Notes: generated by a model not told the origin, from the sequence alone. A stretch of DNA of 47,979 nucleotides from Alloalcanivorax xenomutans (GCF_900217905.1 NZ_OBMO01000028.1:1-47979), one strand, 5' to 3'. Shown: positions 16,171 to 24,201, counted from the first letter of the stretch. Numbers and translations: made by a program.

Positions 16171-18441
16171 TCAGGCGTTGGACTCCGCCGGCTCCAGGGC
16201 AGGGGCTCGGGAGCCGAACAGCACCCCGGAGACCACCTGCCAGGCCACCGCCAGGGCGCCGATGATGAACACCACATCGCCGAAGGTGCGTACCCAACGC
16301 AGCGTTTGCAGCAGATCTTGTTGCATGAACGCCTCGCTGCGGGCGTACCACATGCCTTCGCTGACACTGGCGTGGAACTGGATCAGGCCCACCGGCAGCA
16401 GACTGGTGGAGATCATCAGCACCAGACCAATATTGAGCAGCCAGAAGCCGTTGCGCATCAGACGGTCACTGAACCGCAGTTGCGGGCGGATATAACGCAA
16501 CACCAGCAGCGTGAAGCCCAGTGCCAGGAAGCCGTAAACACCGAACAGGGCGGCATGAGCATGCACCGGCGTGGTGTTCAGACCCTGGATGTAGTACAGG
16601 GAAATCGGCGGGTTGATCATGAAGCCGAACACCCCGGCGCCGAGCATGTTCCAGAACGCCACCGCCACGAAGCAGGCTACCGGCCACTTCATCTGCTCCA
16701 TCCAGGGGGCCCGCTCGCGCAGCTTGCTGTGTTCCCAGGCTTCGTAGCCGAGTACCACCAGCGGTACCACTTCCAGAGCACTGAAGGTTGCCCCCACCGC
16801 CATCACCGGTGTGGTGGTGCCGGCGAAGTACAGGTGATGGAAGGTGCCGGGCACGCCGCCGAGCAGGAACAGGGACGCGGAGGCCAGGCTGGCGCCGGTG
16901 GCGACGGTGCGGGATACCAGCCCCAGGTTATAGAAAATGAAGGCCAGGGCGGTGGTGGCGAATACTTCGAAGAAGCCTTCCACCCACAGATGCACGATCC
17001 ACCAGCGCCAGTACTCCATGATGGAAAGGTGAGTGCGCTCGCCGTAGAAGAAGCCGGCGCCGTAGAACAGACCGATGGCGGTCACCGAGGCGGTGAGCAG
17101 CACCAGCAGATGTTTGTCGCCGGGTTGGCGCAAGGCCGGGCCGATACCGCGCAGCATCAATACCAGCCAGAAGGCGACGCCGGTGAACTTGCCGATCTGC
17201 CACAGACGGCCCAGATCCACGTACTCATAGCCCTGATGACCGAGCCAGAAGTTCAGGTTCTCCGGCATGATCTGGGCGATGGCGAGGTAGTTGCCGACGA
17301 AGGAACCGACCACCACAACCACCAGCGCCCAGAACAGAACATCGACGCCGAGCTTCTGGAACTTCGGATCCTTGCCGCCGTTGATGATCGGTGCCAGGAA
17401 CAGACCGGCGGCGAGGAAGCCGGTGGCGATCCAGAACAGCGCACTCTGGATATGCCAGGTGCGAAGCAGCGAGTAGGGGAAGTATTGAGACAGCTCGAAG
17501 CCGTAGAAATGCTGCCCTTCCACGGTGTAGTGCGCCACCGCTCCCCCGAGGAACACCTGGAAGGTGAAGAGTGCCACCACCAGGAACAGGTATTTCCCCA
17601 GTGCCTTTTGCGATGGCGTCAGAGAGACCAGACTGAGCGGGTCGCGGGCGGGGGCCGGCGGCTCATCATCATGGCGACGCAGGAAGGCCCAGCCCAGGAT
17701 CAGGAAACCAACACCGGCGATCAGCAGGATGACGCTGACGATGGACCAGATGATGTTCTCGGCGGTGGGCACGTTGTCGATCAACGGCTCGTGGGGCCAG
17801 TTGTTGGTGTAGGTGGCTTCCCCGTCGGGGCGCTCGGTGGCCGCCGCCCAGGCGGTCCAGAAGAAAAATTGAGTGAGCGCCCGCCGGCGGCTTTCACTGG
17901 GCAGAGTGCCTTCCTTCATGGCGTAGCTTTGCCGTGTGCCACGCAGTTCCGGCGCGTCGCCGAACAGCCGTGAATAATAGTCCGCGGTCAGTGCCATGGC
18001 TTCGGCGCGCCGGTTGCTGACCGTCAGGGTACCGTCACTTTGCTGGAAGGTGTTGGTGCGGTAGGCATCGCGCAACGCTCGTTGCAGCATCGCCTGATGT
18101 TCGCTGTCCAGGGCGTCATAGGACTGGCCGTAACGTTCCCGGGCGGCCAGCTCCAGCCAGTGGATCAGCTCCCGGTGCAGCCAGTCGGCGGTCCAGTCCG
18201 GCGCTTGATAGGCGCCGTGTCCCCAGATTGATCCCAGTTGCATGCCGCCCACGGATTGCCAGGCGGTTTGGCCGTCGAGAATGTCGTCCTGGGTCATCAG
18301 TACGGTGCCGTCCTCGGTCACCACCCGATCCGGGATCGGCGGCGCCTTGCGGTAGACCTCGGTACCGAAGTAGCCGAGCAGCGCGAACGTGACCGCCAGA
18401 ACGGCGATCAGCGTCCACCAGAGTTTGCGGTAGTGGGCCAT
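16171..18441 (-). CDS. norB: Nitric oxide reductase, quinol-dependent (qNOR)
   Basis: This enzyme reduces 2 NO to N2O using quinol, in the inner membrane. It has 756 residues and is the long single-subunit type: an extra N-terminal part (TM near 8-27 plus a periplasmic region to about 215) is fused to a NorB-like heme-copper oxidase core of about 12 membrane segments. The conserved core includes HLWVEGFFEVFATTALAFIF and HAHAALFGVYGFLALG. The ATG at 18441 is preceded by AGGAGG, and an upstream in-frame start at 18486 is less likely. Two NsrR-type operators lie 52-99 bp upstream, so induction by NO is expected. It is divergent in function but same-strand with the NnrS gene upstream. Confidence 0.95.
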   Translation of the reverse strand: MAHYRKLWWTLIAVLAVTFALLGYFGTEVYRKAPPIPDRVVTEDGTVLMTQDDILDGQTAWQSVGGMQLGSIWGHGAYQAPDWTADWLHRELIHWLELAARERYGQSYDALDSEHQAMLQRALRDAYRTNTFQQSDGTLTVSNRRAEAMALTADYYSRLFGDAPELRGTRQSYAMKEGTLPSESRRRALTQFFFWTAWAAATERPDGEATYTNNWPHEPLIDNVPTAENIIWSIVSVILLIAGVGFLILGWAFLRRHDDEPPAPARDPLSLVSLTPSQKALGKYLFLVVALFTFQVFLGGAVAHYTVEGQHFYGFELSQYFPYSLLRTWHIQSALFWIATGFLAAGLFLAPIINGGKDPKFQKLGVDVLFWALVVVVVGSFVGNYLAIAQIMPENLNFWLGHQGYEYVDLGRLWQIGKFTGVAFWLVLMLRGIGPALRQPGDKHLLVLLTASVTAIGLFYGAGFFYGERTHLSIMEYWRWWIVHLWVEGFFEVFATTALAFIFYNLGLVSRTVATGASLASASLFLLGGVPGTFHHLYFAGTTTPVMAVGATFSALEVVPLVVLGYEAWEHSKLRERAPWMEQMKWPVACFVAVAFWNMLGAGVFGFMINPPISLYYIQGLNTTPVHAHAALFGVYGFLALGFTLLVLRYIRPQLRFSDRLMRNGFWLLNIGLVLMISTSLLPVGLIQFHASVSEGMWYARSEAFMQQDLLQTLRWVRTFGDVVFIIGALAVAWQVVSGVLFGSRAPALEPAESNA

Positions 18442-18492
18442 GGTCGGGTCCTCCTGTTGATCCATGGGCATGGGGTTGGCGAACAAGCTTTA

Positions 18493-18515
18493 AAGGTGCA
18501 TATAAAATATATCTT
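18493..18515. promoter_or_regulatory. NsrR-type operator A before norB
   Basis: AAGGTGCATAT-A-AAATATATCTT is an 11-1-11 inverted repeat close to the NsrR consensus (AAGATGYATTT-N-AAATRCATCTT). It lies 52-74 bp upstream of the norB start. Confidence 0.75.
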
Positions 18516-18517
18516 TA

Positions 18518-18540
18518 AAGATGTATTAACAATACATGTT
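18518..18540. promoter_or_regulatory. NsrR-type operator B before norB
   Basis: AAGATGTATTA-A-CAATACATGTT is a second 11-1-11 NsrR-like inverted repeat, two bases beyond operator A. It overlaps the last two bases of the upstream NnrS gene. Tandem sites suggest tight repression of norB in the absence of NO. Confidence 0.75.
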
Positions 18541-19636
18541 AAGGATAATTTTCTGTCTTCAGTGGTCTTGGTCTTCCATGGAGCAGAAGCAGCAGGGTCA
18601 GATAGGCGAGACTCCAACAGAGAGAGGCCGCCGGCAGCAGCCACGACGGCGCTATCTCCGCGCCCCAGCGGGCCGCCGCGGCGGCGTTCAGCAATACCAT
18701 CACCGCCACCATCGGGCGGTGCGGCGGAACCCAGCCGCGAAGGCGCGGCCCGGCCTGACGGGCCATGACGCCGCAGGAGAGCGAGCCAAGGGCGCCCACG
18801 GTGATGCCGTGCAGCGGCGTGGTGATGGCATGGCCGCTGATCAAGGCGAGCCCTATGCCACTGAGCCCCAGCGCCAGCCAGCCGTAGCCCTGGCCGAGTA
18901 GCCATAGATCCGGCCGGGGCACCGACCACAAGCGCCAGCGCCACAGGCGCGCCAGCACCAGAGCGCCGAGGGCGTTCAGCAATAATCCAGTGAGTACGGG
19001 GTAGCGCCAGGCGCTACCCCAGGCCAGTCCGAAGATGATCAGCAACAGGCCTTCCAGGCGTGGCTGCACCCGCGCCCGCAACACTTCTCCCCGTTGCTGC
19101 CAGGCTGCCGCGGCCAAAGGCGCGATGATGCGCCCGCCCATGAAGGTGAGCAGAGCGGCGAGGATGATTACGGTAGCCAAACGCGGCCAGGGGGGCGGCA
19201 ACCACCACACCAGCAAGGGGATCAGGCACAACCAGGGAACCAGACCCAGGCCAACCCGGTTACGCCATTTCCTGGCATGACGCAGGCGGGGCAGCAGCAG
19301 CGCGGCCAGCAGCATACCAGTAAGCAAGTCCCAGCCGGATAGCGCAAATGGCGCGCTGGCAAACAGCCTTTGCCAGCGGCCCAGGGCCCATGGCAGCGTA
19401 AGCCCCCATAGCCGTGCCGGCGTCTGCGGGCCGAGCAGATAGCCGGCGATCAACATCGGCGCCAGCCCGAACAACATTTCCATGCCATGACCGGCACCCA
19501 GCAGGCCCGGGGGGCCGCCATCGAGTTGGGCCCAGGTGGAAAGCGGCACCATCACCACGGCCTCGGCGCAGGCGAGAGAAAAGAACAGCCGGGAGCAAGG
19601 CCACCGGCGCGACGGGGAAGAGGCTGCAGTGGACAT
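18539..19636 (-). CDS. NnrS family membrane protein (paralog 1)
   Basis: This 365-residue, strongly hydrophobic protein has about 12 predicted membrane segments. It shows NnrS-family features: GHGMEMLFGLAPMLIAGYLL (residues about 49-68), FMGGRIIAPLAAAAW (about 165-179) and HAITTPLHGITVGALGSLSCGVMAR (about 270-294). NnrS proteins are heme- and copper-containing membrane proteins that protect against NO-derived stress, and they are widely NsrR- or NnrR-controlled. An NsrR-type box lies 19 bp upstream of the ATG at 19636. Its end overlaps the norB operator region, so norB may be reached by read-through as well as by its own promoter. It is divergent from a second NnrS gene. Confidence 0.85.
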   Translation of the reverse strand: MSTAASSPSRRWPCSRLFFSLACAEAVVMVPLSTWAQLDGGPPGLLGAGHGMEMLFGLAPMLIAGYLLGPQTPARLWGLTLPWALGRWQRLFASAPFALSGWDLLTGMLLAALLLPRLRHARKWRNRVGLGLVPWLCLIPLLVWWLPPPWPRLATVIILAALLTFMGGRIIAPLAAAAWQQRGEVLRARVQPRLEGLLLIIFGLAWGSAWRYPVLTGLLLNALGALVLARLWRWRLWSVPRPDLWLLGQGYGWLALGLSGIGLALISGHAITTPLHGITVGALGSLSCGVMARQAGPRLRGWVPPHRPMVAVMVLLNAAAAARWGAEIAPSWLLPAASLCWSLAYLTLLLLLHGRPRPLKTENYP

Positions 19637-19654
19637 GGACTGGTATTTCCTTTA

Positions 19655-19677
19655 AAGATGCATATAAAATACATCTA
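19655..19677. promoter_or_regulatory. NsrR-type operator between the two nnrS genes
   Basis: AAGATGCATAT-A-AAATACATCTA matches the NsrR 11-1-11 consensus almost perfectly. It lies 19 bp before the minus-strand nnrS start and 51 bp before the plus-strand nnrS start, so one site may control both directions. Confidence 0.82.
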
Positions 19678-19727
19678 AAGTCTCATGATCACCCACTGTC
19701 ATGCCGGTGGTATCGAGGAACCTTGTC

Positions 19728-20900
19728 ATGGATCAAATATCGCGATCACCAAGACGACCATGGGCGGTGTTGTTCGCTTTCCCGTTTCGTATTTTCTTCG
19801 TTTCCACGGGCGTTGCCGCCGTACTGCTATTGCCGCTGTGGCTGTGGTGGTTGCTCGGCGGCGGCGGACCGGCGATGTCGGCGTTGCTATGGCATCAACA
19901 CGAGATGACGGTGGGGCTGCTTAACGCGGCCATCGCTGGCTTTCTGCTCACCGCGGTATGCAACTGGACCGGCACCGCGCCGGTGTCGGGGCGCGCGTTG
20001 CTGGCTCTATGGGGGTTGTGGTTGTCGGCCCGTCTCGGATTGTTGTTGGGTGACGCTTGGCAGCTGCTGGCGGTGTCGCTGGATCTGGCTTTCCTGCCCG
20101 TGGTGGCGATGCTGGCCGCAAGGCGCGTCTGGACCGCGCGCCAGGCTCGCCAGGCGCCCCTGATCGGAGTATTGCTTGCCCTGTGGGGATTGGACGTGGC
20201 GTTTCATTGGAGCGGGGATCCCCGTTTCCTGCATGGGTTGGTGCTGTTGGGCGCATTGCTGATCCTGATGGTGGGCGGCCGCATTACCCCGGCTTTCACC
20301 GCCAACTGGCTGCGTTTGCACGGCGATGATCCGGAGCGGGTCCGGCGTCGGCCGGCGCTGGATATCGCGGGCCTGGTATGCGGATTGGCCGTGGTGGTGT
20401 TGGAACTGACCCCGTGGCGGGGGCTTGCGGTGGCTCTGGCGGGGTTGCTGGCGGCACTGATCGCCGCCGTCCGGCTGGCCGGTTGGGCCGGTTGGCGGGT
20501 CCGGCGCGAGCCGTTGTTATGGATTCTGCATCTGGGGCATCTTTGGGTGGTGCTGGGATTCGGGCTCTGGGCGGCGGCCAAGGCCGGCTTGCCGGTGGCC
20601 CCCACGGCCTGGGTGCACGCCTTGGGTGCCGGCGCCATCGGCACCATGATTTTGGGCGTGATCACCCGTGTCGCCATGGGGCATACCGGACGTCCCATGC
20701 GCCTGTTGCCGGGCATGCGTTGGGGGTTCCTGGCGATCCTGGCCGCCGGTCTGGTCCGGGTGCTCGCCGGGCTCGGTATGGTGTCCTGGCTGCCGGGGCT
20801 ATGGCTGGCGGCGGCCTTGTGGTTGCTGGCCTGGTTGTTGTTCCTGTGGCTTTATACCCCGGTGCTGGCGGCGCCGAGGGCGGATGGACGGCCGGGCTGA
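19728..20900 (+). CDS. nnrS: NnrS family protein (paralog 2)
   Basis: This 390-residue membrane protein has about 12 segments. I chose the ATG at 19728 because GAGGAA precedes it; the frame is open from 19701 but has no ribosome site there. NnrS signatures are FPFRIFFVSTGVAAVLLLPLW, WHQHEMTVGLLNAAIAGFLLTA (His pair), MVGGRITPAFTANWL and HALGAGAIGTMILGVITRVAMGHTGR. NnrS relieves damage from NO and related metal-nitrosyl stress. Its stop codon shares one base with the start of the following Rrf2 regulator gene (TGATG), so the two are translationally coupled. The shared NsrR-type box upstream suggests NO control and autoregulation. Confidence 0.9.
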   Translation: MDQISRSPRRPWAVLFAFPFRIFFVSTGVAAVLLLPLWLWWLLGGGGPAMSALLWHQHEMTVGLLNAAIAGFLLTAVCNWTGTAPVSGRALLALWGLWLSARLGLLLGDAWQLLAVSLDLAFLPVVAMLAARRVWTARQARQAPLIGVLLALWGLDVAFHWSGDPRFLHGLVLLGALLILMVGGRITPAFTANWLRLHGDDPERVRRRPALDIAGLVCGLAVVVLELTPWRGLAVALAGLLAALIAAVRLAGWAGWRVRREPLLWILHLGHLWVVLGFGLWAAAKAGLPVAPTAWVHALGAGAIGTMILGVITRVAMGHTGRPMRLLPGMRWGFLAILAAGLVRVLAGLGMVSWLPGLWLAAALWLLAWLLFLWLYTPVLAAPRADGRPG

Positions 20901-21340
20901 TGCGGATTACCCGCTACACCGACTATGCTCTGCGCGTGTTGATTCAACTGGCGCTGCAACCGCGGCGTCTGACCATCGCCGACATGGCCAGGGCTTACGG
21001 CATCTCCCGCCACCACCTGACCAAGGTGGTGCATCAACTGCAACGTCTGGGTTACGTGGAGACCCAGCGCGGACAAACCGGTGGCGTCCGTCTGGCCCGC
21101 CCGGCGGCGGATATCCGGGTGGGTAAGGTGGTGCGGGATATGGAGCCGGACCTGGCTCTGGTGGAATGCTTCCATGGCGAGGACCGCTGCGCGATCACGC
21201 CATACTGTCAACTGCGGGTGGTGTTCGAGCAGGGGCTGAGACGGTTTCTGGAAACGCTGGACGGCTATACCCTGGAAGACATGGTTCGCGGCGAGCGCCG
21301 GCAATTGATCCGGATTCTGGAGCCGCCATCCTTTGGTTGA
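20900..21340 (+). CDS. Rrf2 family NsrR-like regulator (copy 1)
   Basis: This 146-residue Rrf2 protein has an N-terminal winged helix (MRITRYTDYALRVLIQLA; recognition helix GISRHHLTKVVHQLQRLGYV). Its C-terminal cluster-binding loop has three cysteines, ECFHGEDRC-AITPYC, as in NsrR. NsrR senses NO through an Fe-S cluster and represses detoxification genes. The coupled start (TGATG with nnrS) shows co-expression with nnrS. A second NsrR-like gene follows convergently at 21350; that one is closer to E. coli NsrR in the DNA-recognition helix (SRNHIVKVVHQL, RGKNGG), so I reserve the symbol for it. Confidence 0.88.
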   Translation: MRITRYTDYALRVLIQLALQPRRLTIADMARAYGISRHHLTKVVHQLQRLGYVETQRGQTGGVRLARPAADIRVGKVVRDMEPDLALVECFHGEDRCAITPYCQLRVVFEQGLRRFLETLDGYTLEDMVRGERRQLIRILEPPSFG

Positions 21341-21349
21341 CCGGTTGGC

Positions 21350-21799
21350 TCAGGCGCTCCGCTCGGTGACGGTCGGCAAAAGCCGCTTGTGCAGCGCCCG
21401 CCGCGGTTCGATGAGGTCGGCCAGGGTGTAGCCATCAAGGACGTGCAGGAACGCGTTCAAGGCTTCGTTGAGGGCGCCGCGTAGCACGCAATTGGGAGTA
21501 AGGACACAGGCATTCTGGTCGCCGAAGCACTCCACCAGGCTCATATTGGCCTCGGTGTAGCGAACCACCTCGCCCACATTGATGTCTTCGGGGCTATGAG
21601 CCAGGCGCAGGCCGCCGTTCTTGCCACGCAGGGTTTCCACATAGCCCAGTTGTCCGAGCTGATGCACTACCTTGACGATATGGTTGCGGGAAATGCCGTA
21701 GCTTTCTGAAATGGCACTGATGGTGCTCAGTGCCTCTCCCCGCAGGCCAAGATAGATCAGTACGCGTAAGGAGTAGTCACTGTATTGGGTCAGCTTCAT
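21350..21799 (-). CDS. nsrR: Nitric-oxide-sensing repressor NsrR (copy 2)
   Basis: This 149-residue Rrf2 regulator starts at ATG 21799 (MKLTQYSDYSLRVLIYL). The recognition helix YGISRNHIVKVVHQL and wing RGKNGGLRL match E. coli NsrR closely. Three cluster cysteines lie in ECFGDQNAC-VLTPNC. It should repress norB and nnrS until NO damages its Fe-S cluster. It faces copy 1 tail to tail, with only 9 bp between the stop codons, and is divergent from the SirB2 gene. No NsrR box is obvious in its own 57-bp upstream gap. Confidence 0.9.
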   Translation of the reverse strand: MKLTQYSDYSLRVLIYLGLRGEALSTISAISESYGISRNHIVKVVHQLGQLGYVETLRGKNGGLRLAHSPEDINVGEVVRYTEANMSLVECFGDQNACVLTPNCVLRGALNEALNAFLHVLDGYTLADLIEPRRALHKRLLPTVTERSA

Positions 21800-21856
21800 G
21801 GTCCCGCTTCCAAACGATGAACAATGGATTAGCCGGCAGTATAACGGAGTCTCGCA

Positions 21857-22246
21857 ATGATGTTGGATTACCTGTTGATCAAGCACCTGCACATGACCTT
21901 GGCGGCGATGAGTCTGGGGTTGTTCGTGCTGCGCGCCGGCTGGTCGGTGGCCGGCTCGCCGATGCTGCGGCGGCGCTGGGTGCGCGTCACTCCCCATATA
22001 GTGGACACGCTGTTGCTGACCTTCGGGGGCACGCTGATGATTCTGCTGCGCGCCTGGCCTCACCAAACGCCCTGGCTGGCGGCCAAGCTGCTGGCTCTTC
22101 TGGTTTATATAGGCCTGGGCACCATGGCGATAAAGCGGGGAACCACGCCCGCGCGAAGGGCTGGGTATGCGTTGGCGGCGATAATGGTATTTCTCTATAT
22201 GGTGGGGGTGGCGGTTCGGCACCACCCCGGTTCCTGGTTGATATGA
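21857..22246 (+). CDS. SirB2 family membrane protein
   Basis: This 129-residue protein has four membrane helices. MMLDYLLIKHLHMTLAAMSLGLFVLRAGW (residues 1-29) is the typical SirB2 opening with conserved His residues (HLH); further helices follow at about 45-63, 72-88 and 100-118. Despite an old link to an invasion gene regulator, the SirB2 function is unknown. Members are often found near NO or nitrate genes. It is divergent from nsrR across 57 bp, so it may be co-regulated with the NO block. Confidence 0.85.
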   Translation: MMLDYLLIKHLHMTLAAMSLGLFVLRAGWSVAGSPMLRRRWVRVTPHIVDTLLLTFGGTLMILLRAWPHQTPWLAAKLLALLVYIGLGTMAIKRGTTPARRAGYALAAIMVFLYMVGVAVRHHPGSWLI

Positions 22247-22519
22247 GAAGGCGGCAAATACAACAATGAAGTTGACCTGGAACCATGGTCTAAAAAGTGT
22301 TTTTGGTGAAAATAGTTTTACTTTGATTGGTCGAAAAGACAGTAAATAAAGCTTTAAAAGCCAATGAGGGAATTTTTATTTTTTGAACGGTTTCCCTTTT
22401 TTTGTAGAAAAGAGTCGCTTTTACCTTTTGTTACTTGAGCTTCCCGTCGCCTGATTTAATGTGCCCTCATCTGGGACGAGTCGTGTCTCCAGTTCGTTAG
22501 ATTGCACGAGGAGCGAAAT

Positions 22520-22996
22520 ATGAAAAAGCACTGGATGTTGGTACTGGCTTCCACGGCGGCCCTGAGCAGCCAGGTAGCCGTGGCGGATCTGTCCGCTGGC
22601 GTCAATGCCGCGGTAAATGCGGAGGCCGCTGGTGTCAATGCAGCGGTGAAAGCGGATGCCGATGCGAAAGCCGCCGAGAAAGCTCTGCGTGACAAGCGCG
22701 ATGCCGCCAAGGACAAGGCCGAGGCTACCCTCGAAAAAGCCAAGGCCGAGAAAGACGCCGCCGTGGAAGACGCGGAGTCCAGGAAGGAAGCCGCTAAGAA
22801 TCGCATGGAAGACGCCAAAACCGAGGCCAACGCCCGGGCCGAAGCCGGCAAAGCCAAGGCCGAAACCAAACGTGAGGAAGCCATGAAGAAGGTGGACGCA
22901 GCTCGGGACAATGCCTCGGTGGAGGCGGAAGCCAACGCCAATGCCAGCGTGAAAGCGGAAGAGAAAGGCAAGCCCTGGTACAAATTCTGGGATTGA
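22520..22996 (+). CDS. Secreted Ala/Lys/Glu-rich coiled-coil protein
   Basis: This 158-residue protein starts at ATG 22520 (GAGGAGCG upstream). A signal peptide (KKHWMLVLASTAALSSQVAVA, cleavage near residue 23) precedes a short repeat, GVNAAVNAEAAGVNAAVKAD. From about 45 to 145 it is an unbroken Ala/Lys/Glu/Asp/Arg helix (KAEATLEKAKAEKDAAVEDAESRKEAAKNRMEDAK) with coiled-coil spacing, ending in the aromatic tail KPWYKFWD. It is probably periplasmic. No known family is recognised; it resembles stress-related periplasmic helical proteins in style only. The upstream 250 bp are unusually AT-rich for this genome, and a terminator follows, so it is a single-gene unit. Confidence 0.75.
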   Translation: MKKHWMLVLASTAALSSQVAVADLSAGVNAAVNAEAAGVNAAVKADADAKAAEKALRDKRDAAKDKAEATLEKAKAEKDAAVEDAESRKEAAKNRMEDAKTEANARAEAGKAKAETKREEAMKKVDAARDNASVEAEANANASVKAEEKGKPWYKFWD

Positions 22997-23496
22997 TGGT
23001 GCCTCCGCCGATAAATCACCCCGGTCGCTGTCTTGCGCGCCCGGGGTTTTTGTGCCCAGCGGGAACGGCCGTCCACACAGTCGTAAGAAAGTCCGCTTAT
23101 ACGCAACACGCTGATTCGCCGCCAAGGCAGCTTCCCACAGCGACTTCGTAGCCCCCGTCGTGGCGGCGAATCGGCGCGTTTTTATATCGCCTGGACCAAT
23201 AGAGGGCCACGGCCATGGATTCCGCGGTCAAGCGTCAGAATCATCGGAACTTGTGAGGCAGCCGTTGCCTCCGGCGATTTTTGGGCTTGCCTTATTACAC
23301 CAATGGGCTATGGTCATGGTTTCCATTGGTGCTGAATCCTGATTAGCTCAACGCAAATGACTCTCTTCTTTCGTTTTACCTCTTTGACCTTTCCGGTTTA
23401 AGCCGGACGGCCTCTGGCTGTTCCGGCATCCCTCGTTTTATTTCGACAACTGTCTGTCGTTAACCGACATTTCCATGATGACGTGGAGGCGCGCTG
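22997..23496. other. 500-bp non-coding region with repeats
   Basis: I see no gene here. The region has a terminator (23018-23051) and a REP-like inverted repeat with arms GATTCGCCGCCA (23113-23124) and TGGCGGCGAATC (23161-23172); its loop carries the dispersed CTTCCCACAGCGACTTCGTAG text. It also has a second inverted repeat, CACCAATGG (23298-23306) with CCATTGGTG (23323-23331), and the leader of the next gene. Confidence 0.5.
23018..23051 (+). terminator. Terminator after the secreted coiled-coil gene
   Basis: ACCCCGG (23018-23024) pairs with CCGGGGT (23041-23047) around a 16-nt GC-rich loop, followed by TTTT. It is 22 bp after the stop codon. Confidence 0.8.
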
Positions 23497-23907
23497 GTGA
23501 AGCCTGTTCGTGGTTCATGGCTGGAAAAGCGATTTGTACCCATGGTTCGAAAGTATGCGGTGAGGAACCCGTGTTGCTTCCCTCCTGGTCCCGGAGAAAT
23601 CAGCGCCGTACTCGGCAAGCTGGAAGCACTGAGGCAGGCTGGGGGAGAGGCCCGGGTTGGCGTCGGTACCGTCGTGCGGATGGAAGATCTGCTCAGTGGT
23701 GAGCAGGGGAGCTTTCAATTGGTATGGCCGGACGAAGCGGCCCCGGAACAACGTCGTCTTTCGATTCTATCGCCACTGGGCGCTGCTCTGCTGGGAGCCC
23801 ATCGCGGTGATGAGGTGACGGTGACCTTGTTCGGATGCCGCTGTGAATTTCGAGTTCTGGCCCTGCGGGAGGCGGAGCCTCGGGAGGGTAGCGCCGTGCG
23901 GTTATGA
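23497..23907 (+). CDS. GreA/GreB C-terminal-like (Rnk-type) protein
   Basis: This 136-residue protein likely starts at GTG 23497, with GGAGG 9 nt upstream. Residues about 50-125 match the FKBP-like C-terminal domain of GreA/GreB and Rnk: VGVGTVVRMEDLLSGEQGSFQLVWPDEA, RLSILSPLGAALLGAHRGDEVTV. The coiled-coil acidic-tip arm of GreA is absent, so it is not a transcript-cleavage factor by itself. Rnk-like proteins bind RNA polymerase near the secondary channel and modulate nucleoside diphosphate metabolism or transcription. It stands alone. An RNA-polymerase-binding role is inferred from the domain only. Confidence 0.72.
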   Translation: MKPVRGSWLEKRFVPMVRKYAVRNPCCFPPGPGEISAVLGKLEALRQAGGEARVGVGTVVRMEDLLSGEQGSFQLVWPDEAAPEQRRLSILSPLGAALLGAHRGDEVTVTLFGCRCEFRVLALREAEPREGSAVRL

Positions 23908-24019
23908 GTGCGCCGGGCGGGATACCGCGAATCGCCGAGCCCTGTTCCGGGGCCCTGTGACCCACCTCCCGTCATTGGCGGCGCGGCGGGGGGACGTCTC
24001 GTTCACCATGGGTGAGATC

Positions 24020-24097
24020 ATGAGTAAAGAGAAACCCAAAAAGAAGGCACAAAAATCCCTCAAGGAAAAACGCCGCGACAAGCGGGAGAAGCGGTAG
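24020..24097 (+). CDS. 25-residue highly basic small protein
   Basis: The frame encodes MSKEKPKKKAQKSLKEKRRD and five more residues. Fourteen of the 25 are Lys or Arg, so it is probably a nucleic-acid-binding or ribosome-associated micropeptide. GGTGAG sits just before the ATG. An alternative in-frame ATG at 24008 would add four residues. It is followed by a hairpin (GGGGCC-ATTAT-GGCCCC, 24110-24126) that could end its transcript. I cannot name a family with certainty. Confidence 0.55.
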   Translation: MSKEKPKKKAQKSLKEKRRDKREKR

Positions 24098-24109
24098 GGG
24101 ATGCCTGGC

Positions 24110-24126
24110 GGGGCCATTATGGCCCC
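24110..24126 (+). terminator. Hairpin after the small basic gene
   Basis: GGGGCC-ATTAT-GGCCCC is a 6-bp stem followed by GTTTGCC. It is 12 bp after the stop codon. The T tract is short, so termination strength is uncertain. Confidence 0.5.
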
Positions 24127-24187
24127 GTTTGCCCTCTTCATATGAAAAACCGTTTGAAAGCCGAGATGGGCGGTGTGGGGCCGGAAT

Positions 24188-24201
24188 TTGAGCTACATCA
24201 T
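24188..24201. promoter_or_regulatory. FNR/ANR/DNR-like box before the regulator gene
   Basis: TTGAG-CTAC-ATCAT matches the TTGAT-N4-ATCAA consensus at 8 of 10 positions. It lies about 90 bp upstream of the Crp/Fnr gene start and could mediate auto- or cross-regulation. Confidence 0.5.

Noticed and set aside
16306-17973. 555-codon plus-strand frame opposite norB
   Set aside because: Antisense shadow; Gln/His/Gly-rich, and norB has all family landmarks.
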